Of a stretch of DNA of 64,000 nt, positions 24,787 through 34,079 are shown piece by piece. The first letter of the stretch is position 1. The number at the start of each line of letters is the position of its first letter. The notes beneath the pieces were generated by a model that searched no databases, was not told the DNA's origin, and worked only from the letters and a program-made list of their open reading frames with translations. Source of the DNA: Marsupella aquatica (lineage: Eukaryota > Marchantiophyta); assembly GCA_973895155.1 (NCBI GenBank), contig OZ316898.1, positions 4,030,001-4,094,000 of the forward strand. Reading direction: 5' to 3'. The position numbers were made by a program, and so were the translations under genes.

Positions 24787-26330
24787 TTTCCTGTGGCGGT
24801 GGCAATCGTGTTGGGGGCTGCTCTTCTCCTTTTCTTATGGGTGGTCCTGAATTGGGCACTGCGGCAAAGGATTTACTTGAACTCGAAGGCTAAAATTCCC
24901 AGAGGTCCAAGGGTGGCCCCTGATCGGAGAAACGCTGGCTTTTGCGAATGCCAATCCTATAGAGTTTGCCACGCCTCGCCTGAAGAAGTAAGACCATAGT
25001 TGCACATTAACTCTTTACTTCTTCATTCCGACAGGACAATGAATTCACTGAAGGGATTGTGAAGTAGCTCATTCATTTTTCGCACTATTTCAAGTCAATA
25101 GGTTGGCAAATATTTCTCGAGAAATTTGGTTGTGGCTGCCGAACAATACCCGTCCCTTCGCCAGGGGGTGTTACTCCTTTTCTCCCACCCTGTGATAGTG
25201 GGTCTAAAGAGAGTGCGCCTTCCAGCTCTAACACGAAAATCCGATACTCTCAAATAGAAGCAAAGAGAGATTGGAGATCCAATCCCCCAATGGCCTGTTG
25301 CCGTAAGAGCCTAATCCGATACTCTCATTTAGAAGCAAAGAGAGAGATTGGAGATCCAATCCCCCAATGGCCTGTTGCCGTAAGAGCCTTCACTTTAGAA
25401 GTCATTAGTTTAACATAGTCATTCGAATGTCAGTTGGGCTAAGGTGTGACAAATTCTGAAAGTTTTTGCAATTAAATGGATTGCAGGTATGCAGCTGTCT
25501 TTAGATCCCATATAGCTAGAGTACCCTCGATTGTAGTCACATCTCCGGATATGCCAAAGTTTGTGCATCCTGAAAAGAGTCTATTCCGAGCAAGCTATCC
25601 GCGAAACATTGCAACTCTTATCGGCAAAAAATCTCTTTCCAATTGCGACCCTGCGCGGCACCCCTTTCTGAAGAGAATAGTACACAGTGCTGTTCTTCCA
25701 CAAACTCTAAAGCGTGAAGTGGGGCGTTGTGCTAGACACTCTGAAGTCTTGGAATGGAAGAATAGTTCAGATAGCACTAGAGAGGAAGGAGGTGAGTGCA
25801 ATCCTGAATTTTCCACACTTAGAATCATGAGCGCAAACTTGAGATCACTGCATTGCTTTTGTTGGCAAGTGAAAGCTGGAATGGGACTGACCATCAAGAG
25901 ACATAATGTCTGCCTTGAATGCTTGTCGTAACAGCTACAAAAGCGACGAACATTTCTATTGGCTTTGTCCTACATGTCAGAACTAGTAAAGGGAGAAAAA
26001 GATGTTTCGATTTGTAGTGTGACCATTAGAAAGAATTTCCGCGGTGATTTGAAATCAATCGATGTCGTTGCTGCTGAATATGGCGTCAAAATTCCTTTAG
26101 AATAGTAGCACTGGTTGCTGTCTGACAACCCTAGAGTCTGTTGTTCACTCTTACTGTGGCTATCTATTTCATATTTGGGATCCCCGATATTCGTGGGTGA
26201 GCTGAAGCCCAAATTCTCGTCAATGCTTATCGAGCACTTTCGAAGGCCTTTTACGCCATCCCTATCAATCTCCCGGGCTTCACTTGGTGTAAAGCGCACT
26301 TGGTATAAAGCTTTGCAGGTATCACGTCTG
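24787..26330 (+). pseudogene. Cytochrome P450 (CYP85-clan-like) pseudogene, 3' half missing
   Basis: Membrane-bound haem mono-oxygenase remnant. Piece 1 has a signal anchor (VAVAIVLGAALLLFLWVVL), then KIPRG, and after a one-base frameshift near 24905 GWPLIGETLAFANANPIEF and RLKK. A canonical donor (GTAAGA) after 25005 and acceptor at 25486 join it to KYAAVFRSHIARVPSIVVTS, FVHPEKSLFRASYP, IGKKSLS and HPFLKRIV..VLPQTLKREV, the usual P450 N-terminal half with its C helix. A last scrap near 26240-26320 reads AFYAIPINLPGFTWCKAHL, which fits the conserved PI-LPG segment. No I-helix, ExxR or Cys haem loop follows, and the sequence runs into tandem repeats. The CYP85-clan assignment rests on the G-PLIGET and P-LPG motifs and is moderate. 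Confidence 0.7.
25238..25387. repeat. 75-bp tandem duplication inside the P450 intron
   Basis: AATCCGATACTCTC...GCAAAGAGAGATTGGAGAT...TGTTGCCGTAAGAGCC at 25238 is repeated from 25313 with two or three differences. It lies between the two best P450 exons. Confidence 0.85.
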
Positions 26331-26340
26331 TCCAGGAAAC

Positions 26341-26442
26341 GAGCTTGCGAAGCTGAATACCTCGCTGCTCTGCTGCTATCAACTCAGAAATGAGCTTGCG
26401 AAGCTGAATACCTCCCTGCTCTGCTGCAATCGACTCTGCAAT
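26341..26442. repeat. 51-bp tandem duplication
   Basis: GAGCTTGCGAAGCTGAATAC...CTGCTCTGCTG at 26341 repeats at 26392. It lies just past the last P450-like scrap and may mark the rearrangement that removed the 3' half. Confidence 0.8.
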
Positions 26443-26924
26443 GGTTTACACATGCAGCATGGGAGGAGGAAAAGCATCTGGACACTGGTGCATCATGGGC
26501 GAGAGGACTTGCCCACCAAGGCTTCTCAAACTCACGCGGCCCTCCGTAAAACGAGTAGAGACACTGTGGGGCAGGTGTAGAGCTGACCGGGCCAAAAAGC
26601 GACCTGTTAATTCGAAACAATCGGGAATGCCCGGGCCTGAAATAACTCCTATATTAAGCAACCTGGTATAACCAGGTTTTGACAGTGGACAGTGGCGGTT
26701 TAATGGTGCATCACTGTTTATTTCAGTCTCCAAACTCCTATTTGTTTTGGTGATTATTTTAATTTTAATTTGGGTCTCCCATGGCTGGCTTCCTTGTATT
26801 TGTTTTCTATGTGTGAATTACTTGAACCCCAATATATATTCCATTTATTATTTCAATGTAAAAATGGATTGAACCCCTTTAAGTTTATTTATTTCTGTGC
26901 CACCTTTCTCTGCCGTTAATTGGA

Positions 26925-27005
26925 GGGAAAGAAAAACTGGTACTGATTTGAACTGGTGACCTAAAGGTTCAAACTGGACTCCTCTACCACTACACCACAT
27001 AAATA
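26925..27005 (-). repeat. tRNA-like SINE head
   Basis: On the minus strand TGGTGTAGTGGTAGAGGAG looks like an A box, followed after about 30 bases by GTCACCAGTTCAAATC, a B-box type sequence. No acceptor stem closes it. Best read as a tRNA-derived repeat head or a decayed tRNA gene. Confidence 0.45.
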
Positions 27006-27220
27006 TATTTAACAAATGTTGTACCTTAATTATTTTTAACATAGAAATCATTGTGACATTTCCATGATCAATTACCTTTTCTCCTCTGGGCCCGCGTCTC
27101 CTTGTCCTGGGCATAGAGTTTGAGATTTTTCAATCGGCTTCAATTCACATGCTCTTCATAATTGCAAGTTTTGTGGGTATTTTATATTTCCATTCTTTTA
27201 TGCAAATTTTGTAATTAAAG

Positions 27221-27565
27221 ACGAAAGGCAATCTCGAGGGCAATCAATGCGGATTAGCATTGATTACCCCATAAGTGCTGCCCGCTACCCGCATGTGCTG
27301 TATCTGATTTCAGTTTAAGTACCTGGCGCGAATGTACTTCATCACGAATTGAGGAAGGGCTCAATGGTAGCCCAGATCAGTTGGGGAGTTGGAGGTCCCG
27401 GGTTCAAACCCAGCTGTATGTCAAGAATGCCTTTTAGCATTCACCCCACCCAAAAAGTGGGGATCATTCATGCTAGTAAAATTTGAAAAAAATGTGAGCG
27501 GGGTGGGCAGTAGGCGCGGGCAGGTGTACCTGAGGCTCTTAATGAGCCTCGAGATTGTCTTTCGT
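27221..27565. mobile_element. 345-bp foldback/TIR element containing a tRNA-like core
   Basis: The ends ACGAAAGGCAATCTCGAGG (27221-27239) and CCTCGAGATTGTCTTTCGT (27547-27565) are inverted repeats with one mismatch. Just inside the left end a 9-bp hairpin (AATCAATGC...GCATTGATT) occurs. The middle (27349-27414) reads GGCTCAATGGTAG then GTCCCGGGTTCAAACCC, which look like pol III A and B boxes. A clear target-site duplication was not found. It may be a non-autonomous transposon that took up a tRNA-like sequence, or a SINE with chance symmetrical ends. Confidence 0.6.
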
Positions 27566-27666
27566 GGTGAATATTTTGTAGGCACATAATGTCATGAACA
27601 TGGTATTGAATGCTAAGTTAGAGCATTTAGAGCCATCATACAAAGGTTCAAAGCTTCTTGTACTTT

Positions 27667-27909
27667 CTATGGGAGACCCCAACGTCCATCCATCTTGACC
27701 GGCTCAGGTTCCATCTCATATGTACAGGAGAAAAGAAATATGTGGCTCCATGAGCCATGTCTTCTTAATTCAGTTTCCACTTCATCATGAAATGCATCTA
27801 CACCTTGAATTATTTCTTGCACCATTCTATGCACATCACCCTCAGCATCAGTTGCTAACCCTGAAGAACCCTGAGTGATAACTACTTCCTCGTCACATGG
27901 GTCTCCCAA
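27667..27909 (-). other. Coding-like fragment, unrecognised
   Basis: An 80-codon frame (GDPCDEEVVITQGSSGLA, EGDVHRMVQEIIQGVDAFHD, ETELRRHGS) has balanced, acidic, protein-like composition but no ATG-led gene structure around it and no domain I know. It could be an exon or a transposon fragment. Confidence 0.25.
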
Positions 27910-27960
27910 TAGGTCTAGTACAGTCTACTCGTAAAAGGGGGGAGTGGGGGTTCTCTAGTG

Positions 27961-28705
27961 TATAGGAGTCCCAAAATTGGGTATTGCTAACCAGTCTCTT
28001 TTTTAAAAATTTGGTGACTTTTGTATTCTTAGTGCATTTTATGAGACTCCAGATGGCTAGTAAGTTAGGGCATTCCCCGGGACATTCATATTCCTGAAAT
28101 TGCATTCGGAGAGACCGTAGTCAGCCTGCCTCTCCTCCGTTTTGCACAAGAAATTGTGAGAGCGCATTCAAAGACAAAAGTCAAGGTGTGAAGCAACCAG
28201 CTCTTGGTGTGCATTGACTCCTGAGACCAAAGGCCATCTGCTTGGAAATTCAATTGCCTGAGCTGAGACCACTTGGAGACAAGGGCTGGAAACAAAAAAT
28301 TGAGGAAGAGATTGAGAAGGCAAACTGAAGACTTGGAGGGGGGGGCTCGTCACTACATGGAGGGTCATACATCACATCCAAATGTTTGGATCATTTATGC
28401 CCCCCCTAAGCCACTTTATGACACTGCACGTGTGATTTTGCAATTAAACAACCCTATCTATATATTTCCATTGACAACTTAATAAGTCTTCCCTCAAAAC
28501 TATTTAAATGACCCTGTATTTTGTCGCACATGGAAGTGACCACCCCCCCCCCCCCCCCGGCAAGATTGAGGACAGCCAACGAGAGTACGACAAAGATATG
28601 GAGTTCTGGGAGCAAATCACCATGTGTGGCCCTTTAGCTTTGATGACATATATACTGGAGACAGAGTTGGGTTCTTGTTGGGCAAATTGGATCAAGACCA
28701 GGCAA
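27961..28705. repeat. Direct repeat A, left of DWNN copy 2
   Basis: Starts near AGTCCCAAAATTGGGTATTG and continues through GGAGACAAGGGCTGGAAACA and GACAAAGATATGGAGTTCTG. It matches 33466-34079 in the same orientation. It holds one extra 233-bp insertion, a MITE (28332-28564), that is absent from the right copy. The pair flanks the DWNN copy-2 segment. Confidence 0.85.
28332..28564. mobile_element. Poly-G-ended MITE with 8-bp target-site duplication
   Basis: Ends are CTTGGAGGGGGGGGCTCGTC on the left and the complement of CTTGCCGG...TGGTCAC on the right, with a run of about 17 C. Flanks are ACTGAAGA (28324-28331) and ATTGAGGA (28565-28572), 6 of 8 matching. The empty site survives in the partner repeat as a single ATTGAGGA near 33950. 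The 8-bp duplication points to the hAT group. It has no coding capacity. Confidence 0.8.
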
Positions 28706-29171
28706 ATGCTCAGACATTGATCATGATAGAAAGGGCATCAGACCATGACATGATCTAGAAGGATTACTTTAAGGAAAATCCTACCTTATATGATAGATAC
28801 AAGATGAGAAGGCCCCTTTTTTGGAGGTCCATGATGGTTTCTGTGAATCTGAAAGGTATTTACCAAAAGTTCATTATTTTACCAAAATGGTTGTCCAGTC
28901 GACTTCTATTCAACAATGTGCGTATTTGTCACAAGAATGAATGTTTACTCTCTCTTTCAGCCATTGTAGCCATAGTCAAATCCCTCTAAGCAATACCGGT
29001 TATATAAGACTTGTCAATTCACAGGCTGAATCTTCCCCCCTTTGGCCTCTCTACGACTGACTTCTTTTGAAGTGATCTATGACTCTACAGGAACTAAAAC
29101 ATAGCAATTCAACCTCACATGCTTAATACAGGCATCCAATTTCACCAAAAGGATGATACTCCTATGGGATT
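28706..29171. other. Unassigned spacer between repeat A and DWNN copy 2
   Basis: Short frames only. Near 29153 the motif GATGATACTCCTATGGGA resembles the 11710 sequence and the end of the 46.6-kb MITE-like sequence. Confidence 0.4.
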
Positions 29172-30186
29172 AACTTGTTAGAAGCCTCTCAGAAATATCT
29201 TTCCAACCAGTTTACTATCATTCTCTAGTTTTCATGTAGAATTGTTACAAGTCATGAATGTCTAAATTAAAGATTACTCTGTCACTCATGCAGTATCCAG
29301 ATTTTGTGTTGCCAAAAGATTTTGGGCAGCTACCTTTGACATTATATCCTTTGATATCCAATGGAATTTATATTTGAATGTAGGGTTTCTTAGAAAATAC
29401 TTTCAAGTGAGCTTTAATATAGTATAGTCTAATTTCATGAAGAATTGAGAGACCTAAAAATTGTCAAAGATCACTGTCTCCTTTTCTTGCCACACTTCAG
29501 TCGTTGGTGTAATATGCACTACGTGAGCAAAAAAGAGGGTTTCACTGTCCAGGTTGCAAAATTTGACTGAGCATTTTGACAGGTCTATCTTGGCTTCAAT
29601 TTCTTTTCTGTTTTGGCTCAACTTTAATACACTATTGTGATGGGGGGCCAATAATGACCCCAGAATTGTTGACCACTTTATTCAACCTATCCATAAAGGT
29701 TATCAAGTTTTTGTGAACCTTCATAAGCAAAACAATCCAATATACAAATTTATCCTTAAATAACTGCTTTTACGAGGCATGCCTGGTGCCTAGATTTTTA
29801 TTAAAGTTAACCAAAGGGAAACAATCAAGCATGATTAAACGGTTTTCTAAAAAACTTTTCAGAGAAATCGTTTTCCAATGAAGTACAGTACTAGATACTA
29901 ATAAACTTTTTCAAGTTTTCCAAAAACAAGTACCAAATATGCATCACTCCAGAATTGAGAGGCTTATTGTCGAAACCTTGTTGTCACAAAGCACATTGAT
30001 AATGATCAATGGTACATTACAGTAATAGCTCCTCTATGGTACACCATTCGCTGAAATGTTCAGCTTTTTGTCACCCTCTAACTTTGGTATCGAAGTGATG
30101 TTACTAGTAGCTAACCATTTGTACTCCATATTGCTAGACAAAACTTTTAGTCTATAATCCTGCATTCCAGGCCAGCCAGACCTGGA

Positions 30187-30417
30187 TTATCGTCTACATT
30201 CTATACAACCTACCTCCTCTATGATACACCACCACATGGTACTGTTCAGCTTGTGCTGAACACATACCTTAGTCAAATGGCCTGGGTTTTCCCACATATT
30301 TACACTCTGTTCTACAACTGAATACACTGTCCTTTGAGCACTGTTCGCCATTTTTTGCATTCCATACACCATGTCCTGATCGACCCGCTTTGCTGTAGCT
30401 TTTTTCATTCCTTTCAC
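30187..30417 (-). pseudogene. Degenerate duplicate of the DWNN C-terminal tail
   Basis: KGMKKATAKRVDQDMVYGMQ followed by MANSAQRTVY resembles the true ending KGMKTAGAKRVRQDMVYGMQ...NKAQRRVY. It lies about 130 bases beyond the stop of the intact gene and is the counterpart of 13033-13287. Confidence 0.6.
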
Positions 30418-30548
30418 TGACTGCTATCAGACTCCTCCTGTGTGAGGAGTCCAGATCCCACTCGAGTCGTCGTCGTGCATGGCCGCCTGCTTCGTTTTAA
30501 CAATATGTTTCCCTCGAGCTGCTAGATATTTACAACCTCTTCTACAAA

Positions 30549-31973
30549 TCAATACACTCTCCTTTGAGCCTTGTTCGCCGCGTATTGCATTCCATACACC
30601 ATATCCTGACGGACCCGCTTCGCCCCAGCTGTCTTCATTCCTTTCGCTGGCTGCTGCACACAGTCCTCCTGTGTGAGGAGCGCAGATTCCACTGAGTCGT
30701 CGTCGTCGTCGTCGATTTGCATGGGTGCCTGCTTCGTTTCCACATTACGTTTCCCTCGAGCTCCTAGTCCCTTAGTTCGGTCGGAAATGTCGGACCCCAC
30801 TACAGCGGCTGAAACTGCAACCGATGATAGTTTTGAGTCCACATCTGGTGCATGAGCTCGATTTCCCGCGTTGTCACTGCTTGTGATGCAACTGCTTTGA
30901 GACGAGTTCAACAACAGACATATTGCACCTCGAAGAGATATGTTAGGCAACAGATTGTCTGCCAGAACATTTGTAGCTCCGCAGGCGCACTTCGCCTGTG
31001 AAATGATCTGATTCCGGATACACTTGTCACAGTAACTCCTGAAGCAACACTTGCTCGCGAAGACAGCATCCTTCAAGACTTCCTTGCACAGTGGACATTG
31101 GAGCTCGGCTGGGATGTCATTGATTTGTCGAGCTGACGATGGAAGAAAGTCGACCCCGCTTTCGAAAGCTGATTCGTTCGGCTTCATCACTGCGACTTCC
31201 CCGGTAGGCAAAAAGTACGTTCCCTCGGGGGCGATATCGAGCATGATTTTAGGAATGCCAGTGGGTAGCCTGATTTTCTTCTTGTCGTAAGCTTGATCAC
31301 CATTTGTGGGACAATGCTGTATGAAGTGTCCCACAACTCCACAACGATGACACACGTAACCAGCGTGAGGGATTTTCTTTTCAAATCCTTGCACGTACTC
31401 TCTCTGCCATACTAGATTTCTTCCCAGGCAATTATTGCCATAGGCCTTCTGAGGTGCGGCCCGTTCTGCAGGTCGTCGTTGCCATTCGATAGTATCAGCC
31501 TCCACGAGGGCCTTTATCTTTTCGTCTTCGTTTTCTTTATTTTCCTGGCAAGACTTAAAAGGCGCAGAGGGGGCATACACATCTGAACCAAAATCATCGT
31601 CGTTGTCCGTGGGCGCCGGGACAACCTTTGTGGCAAAGGCACTGCCCTGATAGAGAGCAGGCGCTTGTTTACTCATATTTCGTAATACTGCAGCGGAAGG
31701 GGCAAGGCTTTTGGCGGCAATTACGAAACTCGGCCTTGGAATTCGCCGAACCAACATCGAAGTGTTTCTCGGCACAAAGGACGCGTCATCGGTATACTCT
31801 TCGTTGGTTTTGGCGTCCAAGATTACCACGCCGAAAAAGTCCTTAGGGCTTTTTGTCAATTTCTTCTGTGCGATAATCAAATCCTTCAAATCCGCAACAG
31901 ATACCATAGTTCCGTAAATCGACACAGACTCAAAGGCCTTTTCACTGGTAAACCTGAAATGGACAGCCATTTC
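30549..31973 (-). CDS. DWNN / CCHC / RING E3 ubiquitin ligase (PQT3/RBBP6-like), intact copy 2
   Basis: Likely E3 ubiquitin ligase; Arabidopsis PQT3 and animal RBBP6 are the known relatives. The ATG at 31973 (MAVHFRFTSEKAFESV) begins the DWNN ubiquitin-like domain, which ends near EEYTDDASFVPRNTSMLV and RRIPRP. A variable linker follows, then a CCHC zinc knuckle (CHRCGVVGHFIQHC) and a RING/U-box (CPLCKEVLKDAVFASKC, CDKCIRNQ, CACGATNVLADNLLPN). The tail is acidic then basic (DDDDDDSVES, NKAQRRVY). The 474 residues have no intron, whereas relatives I know are longer and split. The open frame extends upstream to a TTG at 32030, but the DWNN fold begins at the ATG. It sits in a duplicated, repeat-flanked segment, so it may be a retro-derived or transposon-carried copy that kept its frame. 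Confidence 0.88.
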   Translation of the reverse strand, partial: EMAVHFRFTSEKAFESVSIYGTMVSVADLKDLIIAQKKLTKSPKDFFGVVILDAKTNEEYTDDASFVPRNTSMLVRRIPRPSFVIAAKSLAPSAAVLRNMSKQAPALYQGSAFATKVVPAPTDNDDDFGSDVYAPSAPFKSCQENKENEDEKIKALVEADTIEWQRRPAERAAPQKAYGNNCLGRNLVWQREYVQGFEKKIPHAGYVCHRCGVVGHFIQHCPTNGDQAYDKKKIRLPTGIPKIMLDIAPEGTYFLPTGEVAVMKPNESAFESGVDFLPSSARQINDIPAELQCPLCKEVLKDAVFASKCCFRSYCDKCIRNQIISQAKCACGATNVLADNLLPNISLRGAICLLLNSSQSSCITSSDNAGNRAHAPDVDSKLSSVAVSAAVVGSDISDRTKGLGARGKRNVETKQAPMQIDDDDDDSVESALLTQEDCVQQPAKGMKTAGAKRVRQDMVYGMQYAANKAQRRVY

Positions 31974-32508
31974 GAGCTGCAAATTCACAGCAAAAGCTCT
32001 TTCCTTCACTGCTACAAACAATGTGTACAATTGACAATCTGATAAATTGCTTTCCTATTCCTCACCCTCTCCTGAGACTACACTTCAACAGTACTCAAAA
32101 TATGACCGCACGCTCCAACGTCGTCGTTCACACTCGCAATTCTTCAACCTCTTCTCCAAACGAACTCCGCCCTCCAACCTCGTCGTTCACACTCGCAATT
32201 GTTCAACCTCGTCTCCAAACAACTGGCCGCTCGTCGTTCACACTCGCAACGAGAAGTTCTCAGCTCCACACGACACTCCCTGCGTCTGAGAACTCTCAAA
32301 ACCCCACCGCGCTAATGAACAGAACTCCTCCTCTCCAGACAACTGCGACAGAAAACTCTCCGGCACACTTCGCGAACGAGCAGAACTCCTCCTCCAAACA
32401 ACCGCAGCAGAAAGCAGAGCTCCTCCTCTCCAAACAACCGCAGCAGAAAGCTCTCCGACGACGCAACAGTAATGAGGAAAAGACCTGCCCCTGACGGAAG
32501 CGAGGAAG

Positions 32509-32517
32509 CTTATATAG
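32509..32517 (-). promoter_or_regulatory. Likely TATA box of DWNN copy 2
   Basis: Minus-strand CCTATATAAGC, about 540 bases before the ATG at 31973, conserved in copy 1 at 15584-15594. A second, duplicated version (TTATATAGGACGAG on the plus strand) lies near 32564-32580. Confidence 0.5.
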
Positions 32518-32811
32518 GACGAGAGTGATGGGACGGTCGCTAGTCATGGGAGCGAGGAAGCTGATTTATATAGGACGAGAGCGAGGAGAGACGGATGGGG
32601 ACGAATCGCAGGAAGAACGGAATCGGCCAAACACCGAGGAACGGAAGGAACAGAGGAAAGTGCAACCTTCGCAGTCGCGGACATTGGTGCGACCTCGGAG
32701 CATCACATTCTACACCCAAAAAAGGAAGGAAAGAAGGAACACTGGTGCGACGTCGAAGCATCATTCTACACCCACAAAAAGGAAGGAAAGATGGAAATGC
32801 AGCAACGTCCC

Positions 32812-33160
32812 CGGTAACTGTGATTGGCCCCTGTAAGGAAACAAACCCGTGGCAAGCGCCCTTCGTTTCGAAGGGGAGCACAAGACTTCGTCTGTAAGGC
32901 TGTAACTTTGATTGGCCCCTGTAAGGAAACAAACCCGTGGCAAGCGCCCGTGGTTTCAAAGGGGTGCACAAGACTTGCTCTGTAAGGCTGTAACTTTGAT
33001 TGGCCCCTGTAAGGAAACAAACCCGTGGCAAGCGCCCTTCCCTTCGAAGGGGGACACAAGACTTCCCCTGTAAGACTGTAACTTTGATTGGCCCCTGTAA
33101 GGAAACAAATCCGTGGCGAGCGCCCTTCGTATCAAAGGGCTTGGTGGGTCCCCATTCCCT
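32812..33160. repeat. 88-bp minisatellite, about four units
   Basis: TGATTGGCCCCTGTAAGGAA begins units at 32821, 32909, 32997 and 33085, exactly 88 bases apart. The corresponding place in copy 1 (about 15849) has one unit. Each unit also contains AAGCGCCC and CACAAGACTT. It is open in several frames because its sequence lacks stops; no gene is implied. Confidence 0.95.
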
Positions 33161-33247
33161 CAAACCCCTGCATATGCCCTGCCACCTGGTCCCTCGAACC
33201 CGGACCGGAGGGACTGCGCGATGCAAGCAAAGTCTTTTTCAGAGGAG

Positions 33248-33420
33248 TGTATTGTTAGTCAGTCACTACTAGTGTATCTTAACGTCGCTTGATTTTTGCT
33301 GCACTGTTAGTGAGTCTGTCACTAGTGTATCTTAATGTCGTTTGTTTTTTGCTGTATTGTGAGTGCGTCACTAATGTATATTAATGTCTTTTGATTTTTG
33401 CTGTTTTCTGTATTTTAGTG
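33248..33420. repeat. ~60-bp tandem repeat, three units
   Basis: Units built on GTCACTAGTGTATCTTAATG...GATTTTTGCTGTATTGT recur three times with drift. One unit is present in copy 1 (about 16010-16075), which marks the right end of the shared segment. Confidence 0.75.
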
Positions 33421-33465
33421 CCTTTCTAGTACTCCATATGATTAGTGTTGTTAGCTAGCCAAAAT

Positions 33466-34079
33466 AGCAGTCCCAAAACTGGGTATTGCTAACCAGTTTT
33501 TTTTTTAATAGTTTTGCCGACTTTTGTATTCTTAATGCATTTACAAGACTCCAGATGGCGAGTGAGTTATGGCATTCCCACCTGTCTTGCTAAGAGTAGG
33601 CCTGCATACTAGTACTTGGAGGGCAGAATTGTCCCCTGGTGTCCCAATGAGTATCCCAGGCCCAACCATTCCCCACCGGAACTGGTAAGATGAATGTCAT
33701 AATTATTCCTGAAACTGCATGGGGAGAGACCATAGTCGGCCTGCCTCTCCTCCATTTTGCACAAGATATTGTGAGAGCACATTCGAATACAAAAGTGGAG
33801 TTGTGAAGCACAGAGCTCTCGGAATGCATTGATGCCGAGACCAAAAGCCACCTGCTTGGAAATTCAATTGAGTAGTAGAAGGCCTGAGCTGAGACCACTT
33901 GGAGACAATGGCTGGAAACAAACAATTGAGGAAGAGATTGAGAAGGCAAATTGAGGACAGCCAAGGAGAGTGTGACAAAGATATGGAGTTCTAGGAGCAA
34001 ATCACGATGTGTGGCCCTTTGGCTTTGATGATATATTGGAGACAGAGTTGCGTTCTTGTTGGGCAAGGTAGGTCAAGAT
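33466..34079. repeat. Direct repeat A', right of DWNN copy 2
   Basis: Same-orientation match of 27961-28705, lacking the MITE insertion. It gives the pre-insertion sequence at about 33950. Confidence 0.85.

Larger units (their letters stand above)
29172..33313. repeat. Duplicated ~4.2-kb segment, copy 2
   Basis: Same-orientation partner of 11850-16077. It includes the dispersed repeat at 29.2-30.0 kb, the intact DWNN-RING gene, its upstream TATA box and a GC-rich upstream zone. It differs by carrying about four 88-bp repeats upstream where copy 1 has one. Confidence 0.9.

Noticed and set aside
27349-27414. Possible tRNA gene
   Set aside because: A- and B-box-like sequences are present but no acceptor stem or proper anticodon arm closes, and it sits inside a TIR element.
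32540-33226. 228-codon minus-strand frame upstream of DWNN copy 2
   Set aside because: It is produced by the 88-bp minisatellite: the same phrase (GFVSLQGPIKV-like) recurs in different frames at each unit. No start context or domain.
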